The translations under genes were made by a program, and so were the position numbers. DNA of 64,000 bases, from positions 1-64,000 of the forward strand of contig NZ_QNRQ01000002.1 in NCBI RefSeq assembly GCF_003315175.1, given 5' to 3'. Positions 26,231-33,393 of the stretch are shown here, piece by piece. Below the pieces are notes generated by a model that searched no databases, was not told the DNA's origin, and saw nothing but the letters and a program-made list of their open reading frames with translations. Numbering within the stretch: position 1 is the first letter of the stretch; each line of letters starts with the position of its first letter. The stretch is from Eoetvoesiella caeni (GTDB lineage: Bacteria > Pseudomonadota > Gammaproteobacteria > Burkholderiales > Burkholderiaceae_B).

Positions 26231-27915
26231 GGCTCGACTCCGCGGGCATCCGCCTGTGCGGACTCTTCGGCCAGGCGTTCGGCAATCAGCTTTCTCAGCG
26301 CCACTTTATCGACCTTGCCCACCCGGGTCGTCGGAAACTCCTCGACAACCTCGATGCGTTCAGGGCATTTGAACTTGGCCAACCCCATGGAAGACAAGAA
26401 CTGCACCATTTCGGGAATAGTAGGAGCGGCAAACCCCGGGCGAACAATGATGTAGGCGCAAGCACGTTCGCCGTAGATAGGATCGGGCATGGCCACGAGC
26501 TTGGTGTCGGCAATTGCCGGGTGGTGGCTGATACAGCCCTCGACTTCTTCACAGCCTATTTTTTCGCCGCCGCGATTGATGTTGTCGCGCAACCGGCCCT
26601 CGAAGGCGTACCAGGAACGGCCGTCGATACAGTGTTCTGTCACCATATCGCCGCTGCGCACAAAGCCATCGTCCGTCAGCGCCTCGCGCGTTGCAACTGG
26701 ATCGGCGTAGTAGGCCAACAGACTGGAAGGCCCCCGAAAACACATTTCGCCGGTGGATCCCGGCGGCAGGATACGGTCCGTTCCCGGCTCGCGTATGGTT
26801 ATTTCGTCGTCCGCGCAGCCGCTGCCACCCTGCGTATGGTGCCGCACGAAAATCGGGTCCGACGCTTTCGCCCCCAACAGCAAGCCTTCGGTAATGCCGT
26901 ACAGATTGGAGCATGGCACGCCCATATGCTGCTCCAGCGTATCGGCGCGGCTCATCGTCGCGAATAGCTTCAAAGACGACAGGTCGTACTGCCCTATTTC
27001 CTGGAAAGCAATAAGATGCGGAGCAATCGGGCCTATCGACAAACCATGCGTGACACGATGCGTCTGAATCAGTTCAAGCATGCGCCGAATGTCGACCCTG
27101 GGCATAAGCACCGTGGTCACTCCAAGCAACAACATGGGCATCATGGCGTAAAGCTGGCCGGCATTGTGCATCAGCGGCAGCGACCAGATCACGCGCGAAG
27201 ACTCGTCGATGGCATACTGGCGAGCCCAGCCGGCGCTGTGCCCCAAGTATTCGCCATGGAAACGCGGGATTATTTTGGGCAGGCCCGTAGACCCGCCCGA
27301 AAGCTGAAAACTCAGCACGTCGCGCGGCCCGATCGGCAGGTCTTTCAGTCGCGCCCTGGCGCTGTCAACGGTATGTTGCGCCAGCAAATCGTCCAGCGCA
27401 TGCCCAGCCATGCCCGCCTTGCCGCGCGTTACGATCAGATGCTGTACAGACGCGTGCCTGGCCATCATCTTGCCGGCAAAATCGACCAGGTCGAAGCTGC
27501 TGAAGTCGGCTTGTACGAAATGCGCTTTGGCTTGCGAGCGTTCGATCAACTGGCCGATTTCCATCTCGCGATACTGGGGGACGGAACAAACCGGAATAAC
27601 ACCGGCCTTGTAGCAGGCCAGCACGGCCAGCGCGGTTTCAAGAGTCGTGCCAAGCTGGAACATGGCGCGATCGCCCGGCGCCAGGCCCAGGTCCAGCAAA
27701 GCCGCGGCCAGCATGTCGGTCCGCTCATCCAGCTGGCGGTACGTAAGCGTAGCTTCGTCGGTGATGTAAGCCGGCCGGTCGGGGTGGCGCAGCGCCGATT
27801 TACGCAAGGCACCGCCCACCGTATCGTTCACCCAGGAGCCGCTGCGCAAATAGGCTTGCGCCTTTTCATCGGTTTGGTAGACGACCCCTTCAATGGGATT
27901 CAGTATATTTGTCAT
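26227..27915 (-). CDS. Aryl-acid CoA ligase/adenylate-forming enzyme (EntE/DhbE-like)
   Basis: ANL ligase of 562 residues with P-loop FQLSGGSTGLPKIIPRFHG, an A4-position motif LPLMHNAGQ, A5 NLYGITEGLLL, A7 DGFVRSGDMV, hinge EGRLRDNINRGGEKIGCEEVE and C-terminal lysine region TTRVGKVDK. The His-Asn pair at the A4 position (MHN) matches DhbE/EntE, where Asn contacts the 2-hydroxyl of salicylate or 2,3-dihydroxybenzoate. No carrier protein or siderophore synthase is near, so CoA is the likely acceptor. GGAG precedes the ATG. Third gene of the operon. Confidence 0.85.
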   Translation of the reverse strand: MTNILNPIEGVVYQTDEKAQAYLRSGSWVNDTVGGALRKSALRHPDRPAYITDEATLTYRQLDERTDMLAAALLDLGLAPGDRAMFQLGTTLETALAVLACYKAGVIPVCSVPQYREMEIGQLIERSQAKAHFVQADFSSFDLVDFAGKMMARHASVQHLIVTRGKAGMAGHALDDLLAQHTVDSARARLKDLPIGPRDVLSFQLSGGSTGLPKIIPRFHGEYLGHSAGWARQYAIDESSRVIWSLPLMHNAGQLYAMMPMLLLGVTTVLMPRVDIRRMLELIQTHRVTHGLSIGPIAPHLIAFQEIGQYDLSSLKLFATMSRADTLEQHMGVPCSNLYGITEGLLLGAKASDPIFVRHHTQGGSGCADDEITIREPGTDRILPPGSTGEMCFRGPSSLLAYYADPVATREALTDDGFVRSGDMVTEHCIDGRSWYAFEGRLRDNINRGGEKIGCEEVEGCISHHPAIADTKLVAMPDPIYGERACAYIIVRPGFAAPTIPEMVQFLSSMGLAKFKCPERIEVVEEFPTTRVGKVDKVALRKLIAERLAEESAQADARGVEP

Positions 27916-27934
27916 TTATGTCTCCTTAGGCTGC

Positions 27935-28804
27935 TTAGGGTTCTATCCGCACACGATCACGGTCAAATACCGTAATGCGGCCTTGCAGCCCTCCGGTAAA
28001 CAGTCCATACCAGACCGCGGGCTTTACGCCCAGGTCTTTCCGGTTTAACTCGATGGCGGATCGCGACTCAATCAATGCATAGTCAGGCAAGCCGTCATCA
28101 ACCTTGCATTCCGGCATCTTCTTCGCCGCTTCGATCAGCGACGCAAACTCCGGCACATTCAATACCAGGACCTTGGCAGTCTGGCCGGATTCCTCGGGCA
28201 AAAGAAGCTGTGCCTTTCTGTTCCAGACGTCGTCAATGGGACCAAGCCCCGCCACGCCACCAGTGGCCTGGTCCTCGAGTTCCATGGCCGCTTGCAGCGT
28301 CAACGCCGCGTCGCGGGCATCCAGGTCGTTCAGGGTGCGGAGCTTGCGGGTTATCTCGACGAAATAGCCATTGGGGTCCCGAAAATAAATCGACTCAATG
28401 ACCTCGTGGCGTGTTTCAACAGAAACCTCGACACCTTTTTCCACCAAACGATCGCGCCATGCCGCCAGCTCTTCTTCGCTGTCCACTTGCCACGCTGTAT
28501 GCGTTGCGTCGAACACATGGTCTTCGGGCCATGGCTTCGAATGCAGCTTGCCGCTTAGCTCTTGCGGCGCCGACGAGCCCAGGTAGTAGAAGAAAGCAAT
28601 CGCGCTGCCATTGCCGCTGTCAAAAAAGAAATGCAAAAAGTCCGGATGCGTGGCAGGACCCCAGCCGCGCGCCGAAATCGTGTGAATCAAGGGCAACCCC
28701 AGCACGTCGCGATAGAACGTGATGGTCTCACGCAGCTTCCATGTAGGCCGGGCGGTGTGGTCCACCCCTCGCAGCACCAGGCTGCCCAACAAAGTAGATG
28801 ACAT
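27935..28804 (-). CDS. VOC-family (glyoxalase/extradiol dioxygenase-like) protein
   Basis: Protein of 289 residues. The first half is a vicinal-oxygen-chelate domain with likely metal ligands in GVDHTARP, FDATHTAWQV and GYFVEITRK (His, His, Glu). The second half is divergent. The start ATG at 28804 has AAGGAA upstream. Extradiol ring-cleavage dioxygenases and glyoxalases share this layout. In this operon a ring-opening or isomerisation step is plausible, but the reaction cannot be read from the sequence. Confidence 0.75.
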   Translation of the reverse strand: MSSTLLGSLVLRGVDHTARPTWKLRETITFYRDVLGLPLIHTISARGWGPATHPDFLHFFFDSGNGSAIAFFYYLGSSAPQELSGKLHSKPWPEDHVFDATHTAWQVDSEEELAAWRDRLVEKGVEVSVETRHEVIESIYFRDPNGYFVEITRKLRTLNDLDARDAALTLQAAMELEDQATGGVAGLGPIDDVWNRKAQLLLPEESGQTAKVLVLNVPEFASLIEAAKKMPECKVDDGLPDYALIESRSAIELNRKDLGVKPAVWYGLFTGGLQGRITVFDRDRVRIEP

Positions 28805-28843
28805 AGTCGATTCCTTAACTTGTAAATTAGAGGCCCGCACGGC

Positions 28844-30127
28844 TTACTTGGGAAAGTTCTGCCGCAGCCAATCCTGCACCAGACGGCCGGCGATATAGCG
28901 CCCCGGCTCTTCGCCGGCGCCCAGGGCGCGGCCGTGGTGGTCGCCCTTCACGCGTTCGTGATGTTTGTCGGTAGTGCCGATCGCCGAGAAGATGTCTCGG
29001 ATGATCGAAGGGAAGCAGGCTTGATCGCCCGTATATTCCACCAGCAAGGTAGGCTGGCGGATGGCGGGCGCAGCCTTTGCCAGCAAGGCATTGGACGATA
29101 TGCCCGACCATGTCGACAGCCAGCTTTCGGGCGAACAGACACGGGCAAAGCCCACCGACCCGTAATTGGACGCATAAGGGTCCTTGCCCCACAACGACCC
29201 ATATTTACGATCGGAAGGGTCCAGCGACAAGTCATAGCAGCGCAGATCGGCATCCGTACGCCAAACAGTCATGATCGGCGTATGGGCGCCAAGCCGGCGG
29301 TCGGCAAGCGTGCCCCCTTCTTTGGCCCTGGCGCGTGCTTGCATACGCTGCGCAATTAACTCATGCGCCAGCGCATCCAGCTTGGCGACGCGTTCGTGCT
29401 GTGCCTTGCGATAGCGTTCGATGAAAGCCGCGTCGTAGCGCGCGCCCTTGGAGGCATCGCCAAACCCATTGGCCGCGTCGAAAGGATCCAGCGACGAGTC
29501 AACCGACAGCGGGTTCGCCTCGTCGGTAACCGAAGGATCAATACACTGCATCAGCAAAGCGCCTTGCCCAGGATGCGGCGCAAGAAAGACCACGCCGTCC
29601 GGCTCAGGCATGGACAGCTGGTCCAGCTTGGTAGGACGGCCCCCGGGCGTTTTTTTGATTCGCTGCGCCGCGTCCAGCCCCGCCTGCTGCGCATACAGGC
29701 TGTACAGCCCGCTGCCGCCGGAATTGCCCAGCAGGACAATGCGCTTGAAGCCGGCCTGCCGCAGGTATTCCATACCCGCCGCAACATCGTAAAGCGCAAA
29801 TTCGTGTTCCAGGCGCATATCGTTGCCGACGGACCGCGGCCACTGCGACCAGGCCGCGTAGCCGGCCTCAACAATATCGGGAATCATGTAGTGGCAGGCC
29901 ATGAACTCGCGGGGGTGCATGATGCACACCACGGTTTCCGCCGGCACGGAAGGCTGGTACAGCGCCCCGCCCGTGGCCGCGCCATCTTGCGTGCGCAGCA
30001 CCACATTGCGCGTGATCGCGCCCTCTGGCAGTCCGCGTGGATTCCAGTCGGTGTTCAAGAACCCGGCGGTAGCGCCCTGCGGCCCCGAACTAGCGTTTGC
30101 CGGCTTTGAGATAGATGGTTGGCTCAT
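28844..30127 (-). CDS. Alpha/beta hydrolase, first gene of the aromatic-acid operon
   Basis: Alpha/beta-hydrolase-fold protein of 427 residues. The nucleophile elbow is LLGNSGGSGLYSLY; a candidate acid is in LLVEYTGDQACFP and the base in KGDHHGRALG near the C terminus. An insertion of about 120 residues between elbow and acid contains an Asp/Pro-rich stretch and a long helix, so a lid domain is likely. It may cleave an ester precursor of the acid, or a ring-fission product. It starts divergently from the TetR gene, beside two operator-like repeats. Confidence 0.8.
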   Translation of the reverse strand: MSQPSISKPANASSGPQGATAGFLNTDWNPRGLPEGAITRNVVLRTQDGAATGGALYQPSVPAETVVCIMHPREFMACHYMIPDIVEAGYAAWSQWPRSVGNDMRLEHEFALYDVAAGMEYLRQAGFKRIVLLGNSGGSGLYSLYAQQAGLDAAQRIKKTPGGRPTKLDQLSMPEPDGVVFLAPHPGQGALLMQCIDPSVTDEANPLSVDSSLDPFDAANGFGDASKGARYDAAFIERYRKAQHERVAKLDALAHELIAQRMQARARAKEGGTLADRRLGAHTPIMTVWRTDADLRCYDLSLDPSDRKYGSLWGKDPYASNYGSVGFARVCSPESWLSTWSGISSNALLAKAAPAIRQPTLLVEYTGDQACFPSIIRDIFSAIGTTDKHHERVKGDHHGRALGAGEEPGRYIAGRLVQDWLRQNFPK

Positions 30128-30161
30128 GACTTTCTGCCTCCTTTTTTATATTCTACGATGG

Positions 30162-30181
30162 ATTTGACAGAAATGTGAAAT
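30162..30181. promoter_or_regulatory. TetR operator-like inverted repeat (copy 1)
   Basis: ATTTGAC-N6-GTGAAAT, one mismatch from a perfect inverted repeat, 35 bases upstream of the hydrolase start codon. It shares arms with the copy at 30227-30246. Confidence 0.65.
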
Positions 30182-30226
30182 TATTGTCATTAACGACAGT
30201 TAGTATTTATACCTAGATCGTGAATT

Positions 30227-30246
30227 ATTTGACAAATACGTCAAAT
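30227..30246. promoter_or_regulatory. TetR operator-like inverted repeat (copy 2)
   Basis: ATTTGAC-N6-GTCAAAT, perfect 7-bp arms, 65 bases centre to centre from copy 1 (about six helical turns). Both are in the divergent hydrolase/TetR region and probably bind the TetR product at 30369-31082. Confidence 0.7.
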
Positions 30247-30368
30247 CCGGAGCATATTGCCCATGCATGACGGTCAAGCGCAACCCACTTGGTCTATCAT
30301 TCATCGGTCGACAATCGTTCAGGTCGGCACCCCGCAACCCGCAACCAACCACCAACACCTTCTGAAAC

Positions 30369-31082
30369 GTGCCAAAACCTTTGCCAGAATCCTCCGTACC
30401 CGCTTCCAAATCCTCACGGCGCGAACTGCTGCAAGAATCCATCCTGGAGGCCGCGTCAACGCTGTTCATACAACGCGGCTTTCAGGGCACCAGCATGGGC
30501 GACATCGCAGAAGCCATGGGCGTAACACGCACGGCCATCTACTACTACTTTCGCAATAAGGAAGCCATCCTGCGAGAGCTGACAACTGAAGTCACCGGCA
30601 TGGCCGGCAAGCTGGCTTCACAAGTAGAAGACCCGCACGACGATCCGATCGAAGCATTGCGGCAACTGGTCTTGCAGCATGCCAAGCTGATACTGAGCCA
30701 CCCTTTGCAATTCCGGGTGGTCGAACGCAACGAAGAGAACCTTTCACCCGCCTTGCGCAAAAGCGCCGATGCGTCACGCAGGCTGGTCTTAAGCAGGTTT
30801 CAGACGGTAATAGAGGCCGGAATAAAGGCGGGACAGTTCCGTGTGGTCGATCCAAAGATTGCCGCGTTTGCCATCATAGGCATGTGCAATTGGTGCGCTT
30901 GGTGGTTCAGCGCCGAAGGGAAGGTCCCGCTTAACGATGTCGCGCAGATGCTGGCTACCTTCGCCCTGCAATCGGTAGTACGCGGCGAAGAACGCCGCTC
31001 GCGGGAAAACAGCGTCGACGAATCCTTGCGCCAGTTGCGCGAAGACCTGTCTTTGCTGGAAAAGCGGTTGCAGAATACGTAA
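30369..31082 (+). CDS. TetR-family regulator of the aromatic-acid operon
   Basis: TetR-type repressor of 237 residues from a GTG start. The helix-turn-helix is TSMGDIAEAMGVTRTAIYYYFRNKEAILREL (about 41-71). The C-terminal ligand domain resembles TetR_C_33/FadR-type regulators that sense CoA esters (a loose resemblance). It is divergent from the ten-gene operon, with paired inverted repeats between. The C terminus ends in a charged, coiled-coil-like helix (SLRQLREDLSLLEKRLQ). Confidence 0.9.
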   Translation: MPKPLPESSVPASKSSRRELLQESILEAASTLFIQRGFQGTSMGDIAEAMGVTRTAIYYYFRNKEAILRELTTEVTGMAGKLASQVEDPHDDPIEALRQLVLQHAKLILSHPLQFRVVERNEENLSPALRKSADASRRLVLSRFQTVIEAGIKAGQFRVVDPKIAAFAIIGMCNWCAWWFSAEGKVPLNDVAQMLATFALQSVVRGEERRSRENSVDESLRQLREDLSLLEKRLQNT

Positions 31083-31097
31083 TCGAATCAGCCGTCT

Positions 31098-31385
31098 TCA
31101 ACTAAAAACCTTCCAGCCGCGAAGCCTGCCTTCGTCCTGCGGGACCACCTCTGTAGCAAGCACGGTCAGGCATTTGGGGCAAAACAGCTGCCTAAGAACA
31201 ATTTTCCTATCGGCAAACAGCTTTGGGTCGGCCCGGATACCGGGGCCCAGCTCGGAGGATTCCTGCTCTGAGCCCAGTGCGTGCTCTAGCGCGTTGGTAC
31301 GCGCGTCTCCCAGCCGTTCAGAGCAGTGGCTGCAAATAGTCGATACGCCATCATCAGCAAGCATAATGTTGTCATCAAAATTCAA
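31098..31385 (-). CDS. Acetone carboxylase gamma subunit-like zinc protein
   Basis: Small protein of 95 residues from a TTG start with a well-placed GAGGAG, 13 bases after the hyuB stop; a later ATG at 31364 lacks a ribosome site. Two cysteine pairs, CSHC and CPKC, are spaced as in the zinc-binding gamma subunits of acetone and acetophenone carboxylases. It is co-transcribed with the HyuB- and HyuA-type subunits, which makes this a three-subunit carboxylase-like complex rather than a simple hydantoinase. Confidence 0.72.
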   Translation of the reverse strand: MNFDDNIMLADDGVSTICSHCSERLGDARTNALEHALGSEQESSELGPGIRADPKLFADRKIVLRQLFCPKCLTVLATEVVPQDEGRLRGWKVFS

Positions 31386-31398
31386 AATTGTCTCCTCG

Positions 31399-33372
31399 TC
31401 AATTAAGGGCAACCGCAGCACGCTTTTCGCGCATGGCGTGTCTTGCAGCTTCAGTCGCGGGCACATCCACAGTTCCGTTTGCAGCTAAAGCGACGCCATA
31501 CACTTCAAGTGCGGCACGCTTCGAGACCTTCTGCTTGGCAACGTCACGCGCCACCAAAACCGGATTTCGCAGTAGCGGATCTCCGTATCCCCCACCGCCT
31601 TGCCAATGCGTAAAGTACACGTCCTCGTCGTTCAGATGGGTTTCCAGGTGCTGTTGCAGCACATCGGCGGTTCCTTCCAGATCATCGAGGCTCCCCGGTA
31701 TACGGCCCCCAGCCAACATCTTTCTGGCGTTCGTTCCCCGTAGCAATACATCGTATTGTGTGCCCGCGGGGTATCCCCCGCTAAGGCCGGTCGCTTGCGG
31801 CAGGGCCTTGCCTGTTGCGGAGACAACCAAGTGCACGCCCCCTATTGGAGAGTCGTAAGGTATGAAGCAACTGGACCCGCCGGCGCCGCCCCTGAAGCGG
31901 CCAGGCCCGCCGGAGTCCATTTCTTCTCTGCGCCACAGGTAAAGCATCGGAAAGCTGAACTCGTTGATTTCAACGTCTGCGACCCTGCCCATTGGTATGC
32001 AATTGAGGCCGCCAGTATCAACGCCATCTTGGTCGACTCGCGCGCCCATGCCTCCAGCCATCGAGTCGCAAACCATCGTCACGAACGGATTGCCTCTTTG
32101 GTCCAGGCCGGCCAGCAAGGCCAGATCCCATGTTCCACAACACACGCACATCAAGGACTTGCGATGCTCGGGGTGGATCGACAGCATCGTTCCTACTGTC
32201 TCGGAGACAACGTTCTGCGTAGCCCAGGCCGACGCAACAGAGGCCTTACCGATGCCGGCCGGGAAATTGCAATTATTGATAGTTCCCGGCTCGCTGATAA
32301 TATCGAAGCATCGATAAAGGCCGCCGGGCGCCCACGGAATATCGCCACAAAGCATGGTCAGGACAATCGGCATGATCCCGCCTCGCAGGCCGGCAAGAGT
32401 GCAATTGGCAAATCCCTCGACTTCTTTGTCGGTACCGGTAAAGTCGAATATCAAGCGATCGTCTTTCTTGGTCATCTTCAAAGTAATCTTGTATACATTG
32501 CGATCACCACTACGGAATGAGTCCTGATGCGCAACCCCGGACCACTCGCCGTCAGGAAGCTCTTTCAGCTTTGCTCGAAGGCGGCGCTCGGCGTCATTCA
32601 TCATGCGCTTCATTACCGCCTTGACGGTCTTCGCACTATATTTTTCAATTAATTGCGTCAAACGCTCCTGGGCTATATTGTTGGCGCCAATCTTGGCGCG
32701 CAGGTCAAGAGCGATAAGACGCGGCACCCTTGAGCGCCGCAAATACATGTCTTCGATATCGCCGCGAATCTTGCCCCCTTCAACAATTTTGACAGGCGGA
32801 ACAGGAGTCGATTCCCAGAAAACATCGCGCCCTTCAACAGACCAGCTTCCTGGCGATACGCCGCCTAAATCCACCTGATGGCAAACGGCCGCTGTCCACC
32901 CAAAAATCTCGCCCTCGTGAAATAGGGGTGCCATGATCGTGGCGTCGTTCTGGTGCAAGCCCCCGCCAACCCACGGGTCGTTGCAAAAAAACATATCGCC
33001 CGGCTGTATGCCTGGATTCACGCCCCGATTCTCCAGCGTCCATTTAACGGCCATGTCAACGGAAGCCGCCAGCTGCGTGTTATAAAGCCCGACAATCACC
33101 GAGTCGCCGCACTCGTCCAGAATGGTCGCGCCAAAGTCGTTGCAGTCGGTGACGACCACCGAACCGGACATGCGCTTGAGCGCATCGCCCATTTCTTCGG
33201 CGATAGCCGCCAACCGATGGCGAACCACCTCATAAGTCAGGGCATCGACTGCCGCAGCATCGTCATCGTTAACTGAATGCAGCTTGAGCCCACGGGCTAG
33301 CGCTCTGGTTTCAGCCGAGGTCTTAAGCTTATAAGCAAATTTTTCCGACCCTGCGATATTGATTAATGGCAT
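31399..33372 (-). CDS. Hydantoinase B/oxoprolinase-family subunit (acetone/acetophenone carboxylase alpha-like)
   Basis: HyuB-family protein of 657 residues. Typical blocks are GSVVVTDCNDFGATILDECGD, PGDMFFCNDPWVGGGLHQNDATIMAPLFHEGE, GGMGARVDQDGVDTGG and GGAGGSSCFIP. These subunits bind the metal centre and the substrate carbonyl. AAAGGAG precedes the ATG, 21 bases after the HyuA-type gene. Base composition looks lower in GC than the flanking housekeeping genes (by eye). Confidence 0.88.
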   Translation of the reverse strand: MPLINIAGSEKFAYKLKTSAETRALARGLKLHSVNDDDAAAVDALTYEVVRHRLAAIAEEMGDALKRMSGSVVVTDCNDFGATILDECGDSVIVGLYNTQLAASVDMAVKWTLENRGVNPGIQPGDMFFCNDPWVGGGLHQNDATIMAPLFHEGEIFGWTAAVCHQVDLGGVSPGSWSVEGRDVFWESTPVPPVKIVEGGKIRGDIEDMYLRRSRVPRLIALDLRAKIGANNIAQERLTQLIEKYSAKTVKAVMKRMMNDAERRLRAKLKELPDGEWSGVAHQDSFRSGDRNVYKITLKMTKKDDRLIFDFTGTDKEVEGFANCTLAGLRGGIMPIVLTMLCGDIPWAPGGLYRCFDIISEPGTINNCNFPAGIGKASVASAWATQNVVSETVGTMLSIHPEHRKSLMCVCCGTWDLALLAGLDQRGNPFVTMVCDSMAGGMGARVDQDGVDTGGLNCIPMGRVADVEINEFSFPMLYLWRREEMDSGGPGRFRGGAGGSSCFIPYDSPIGGVHLVVSATGKALPQATGLSGGYPAGTQYDVLLRGTNARKMLAGGRIPGSLDDLEGTADVLQQHLETHLNDEDVYFTHWQGGGGYGDPLLRNPVLVARDVAKQKVSKRAALEVYGVALAANGTVDVPATEAARHAMREKRAAVALN

Positions 33373-33393
33373 GGTGTCTCCTTTATAGTTGAA

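Noticed and set aside
27016-27975. 319-codon plus-strand frame opposite the aryl-CoA ligase
   Set aside because: Antisense shadow; the minus-strand ligase has full family motifs.
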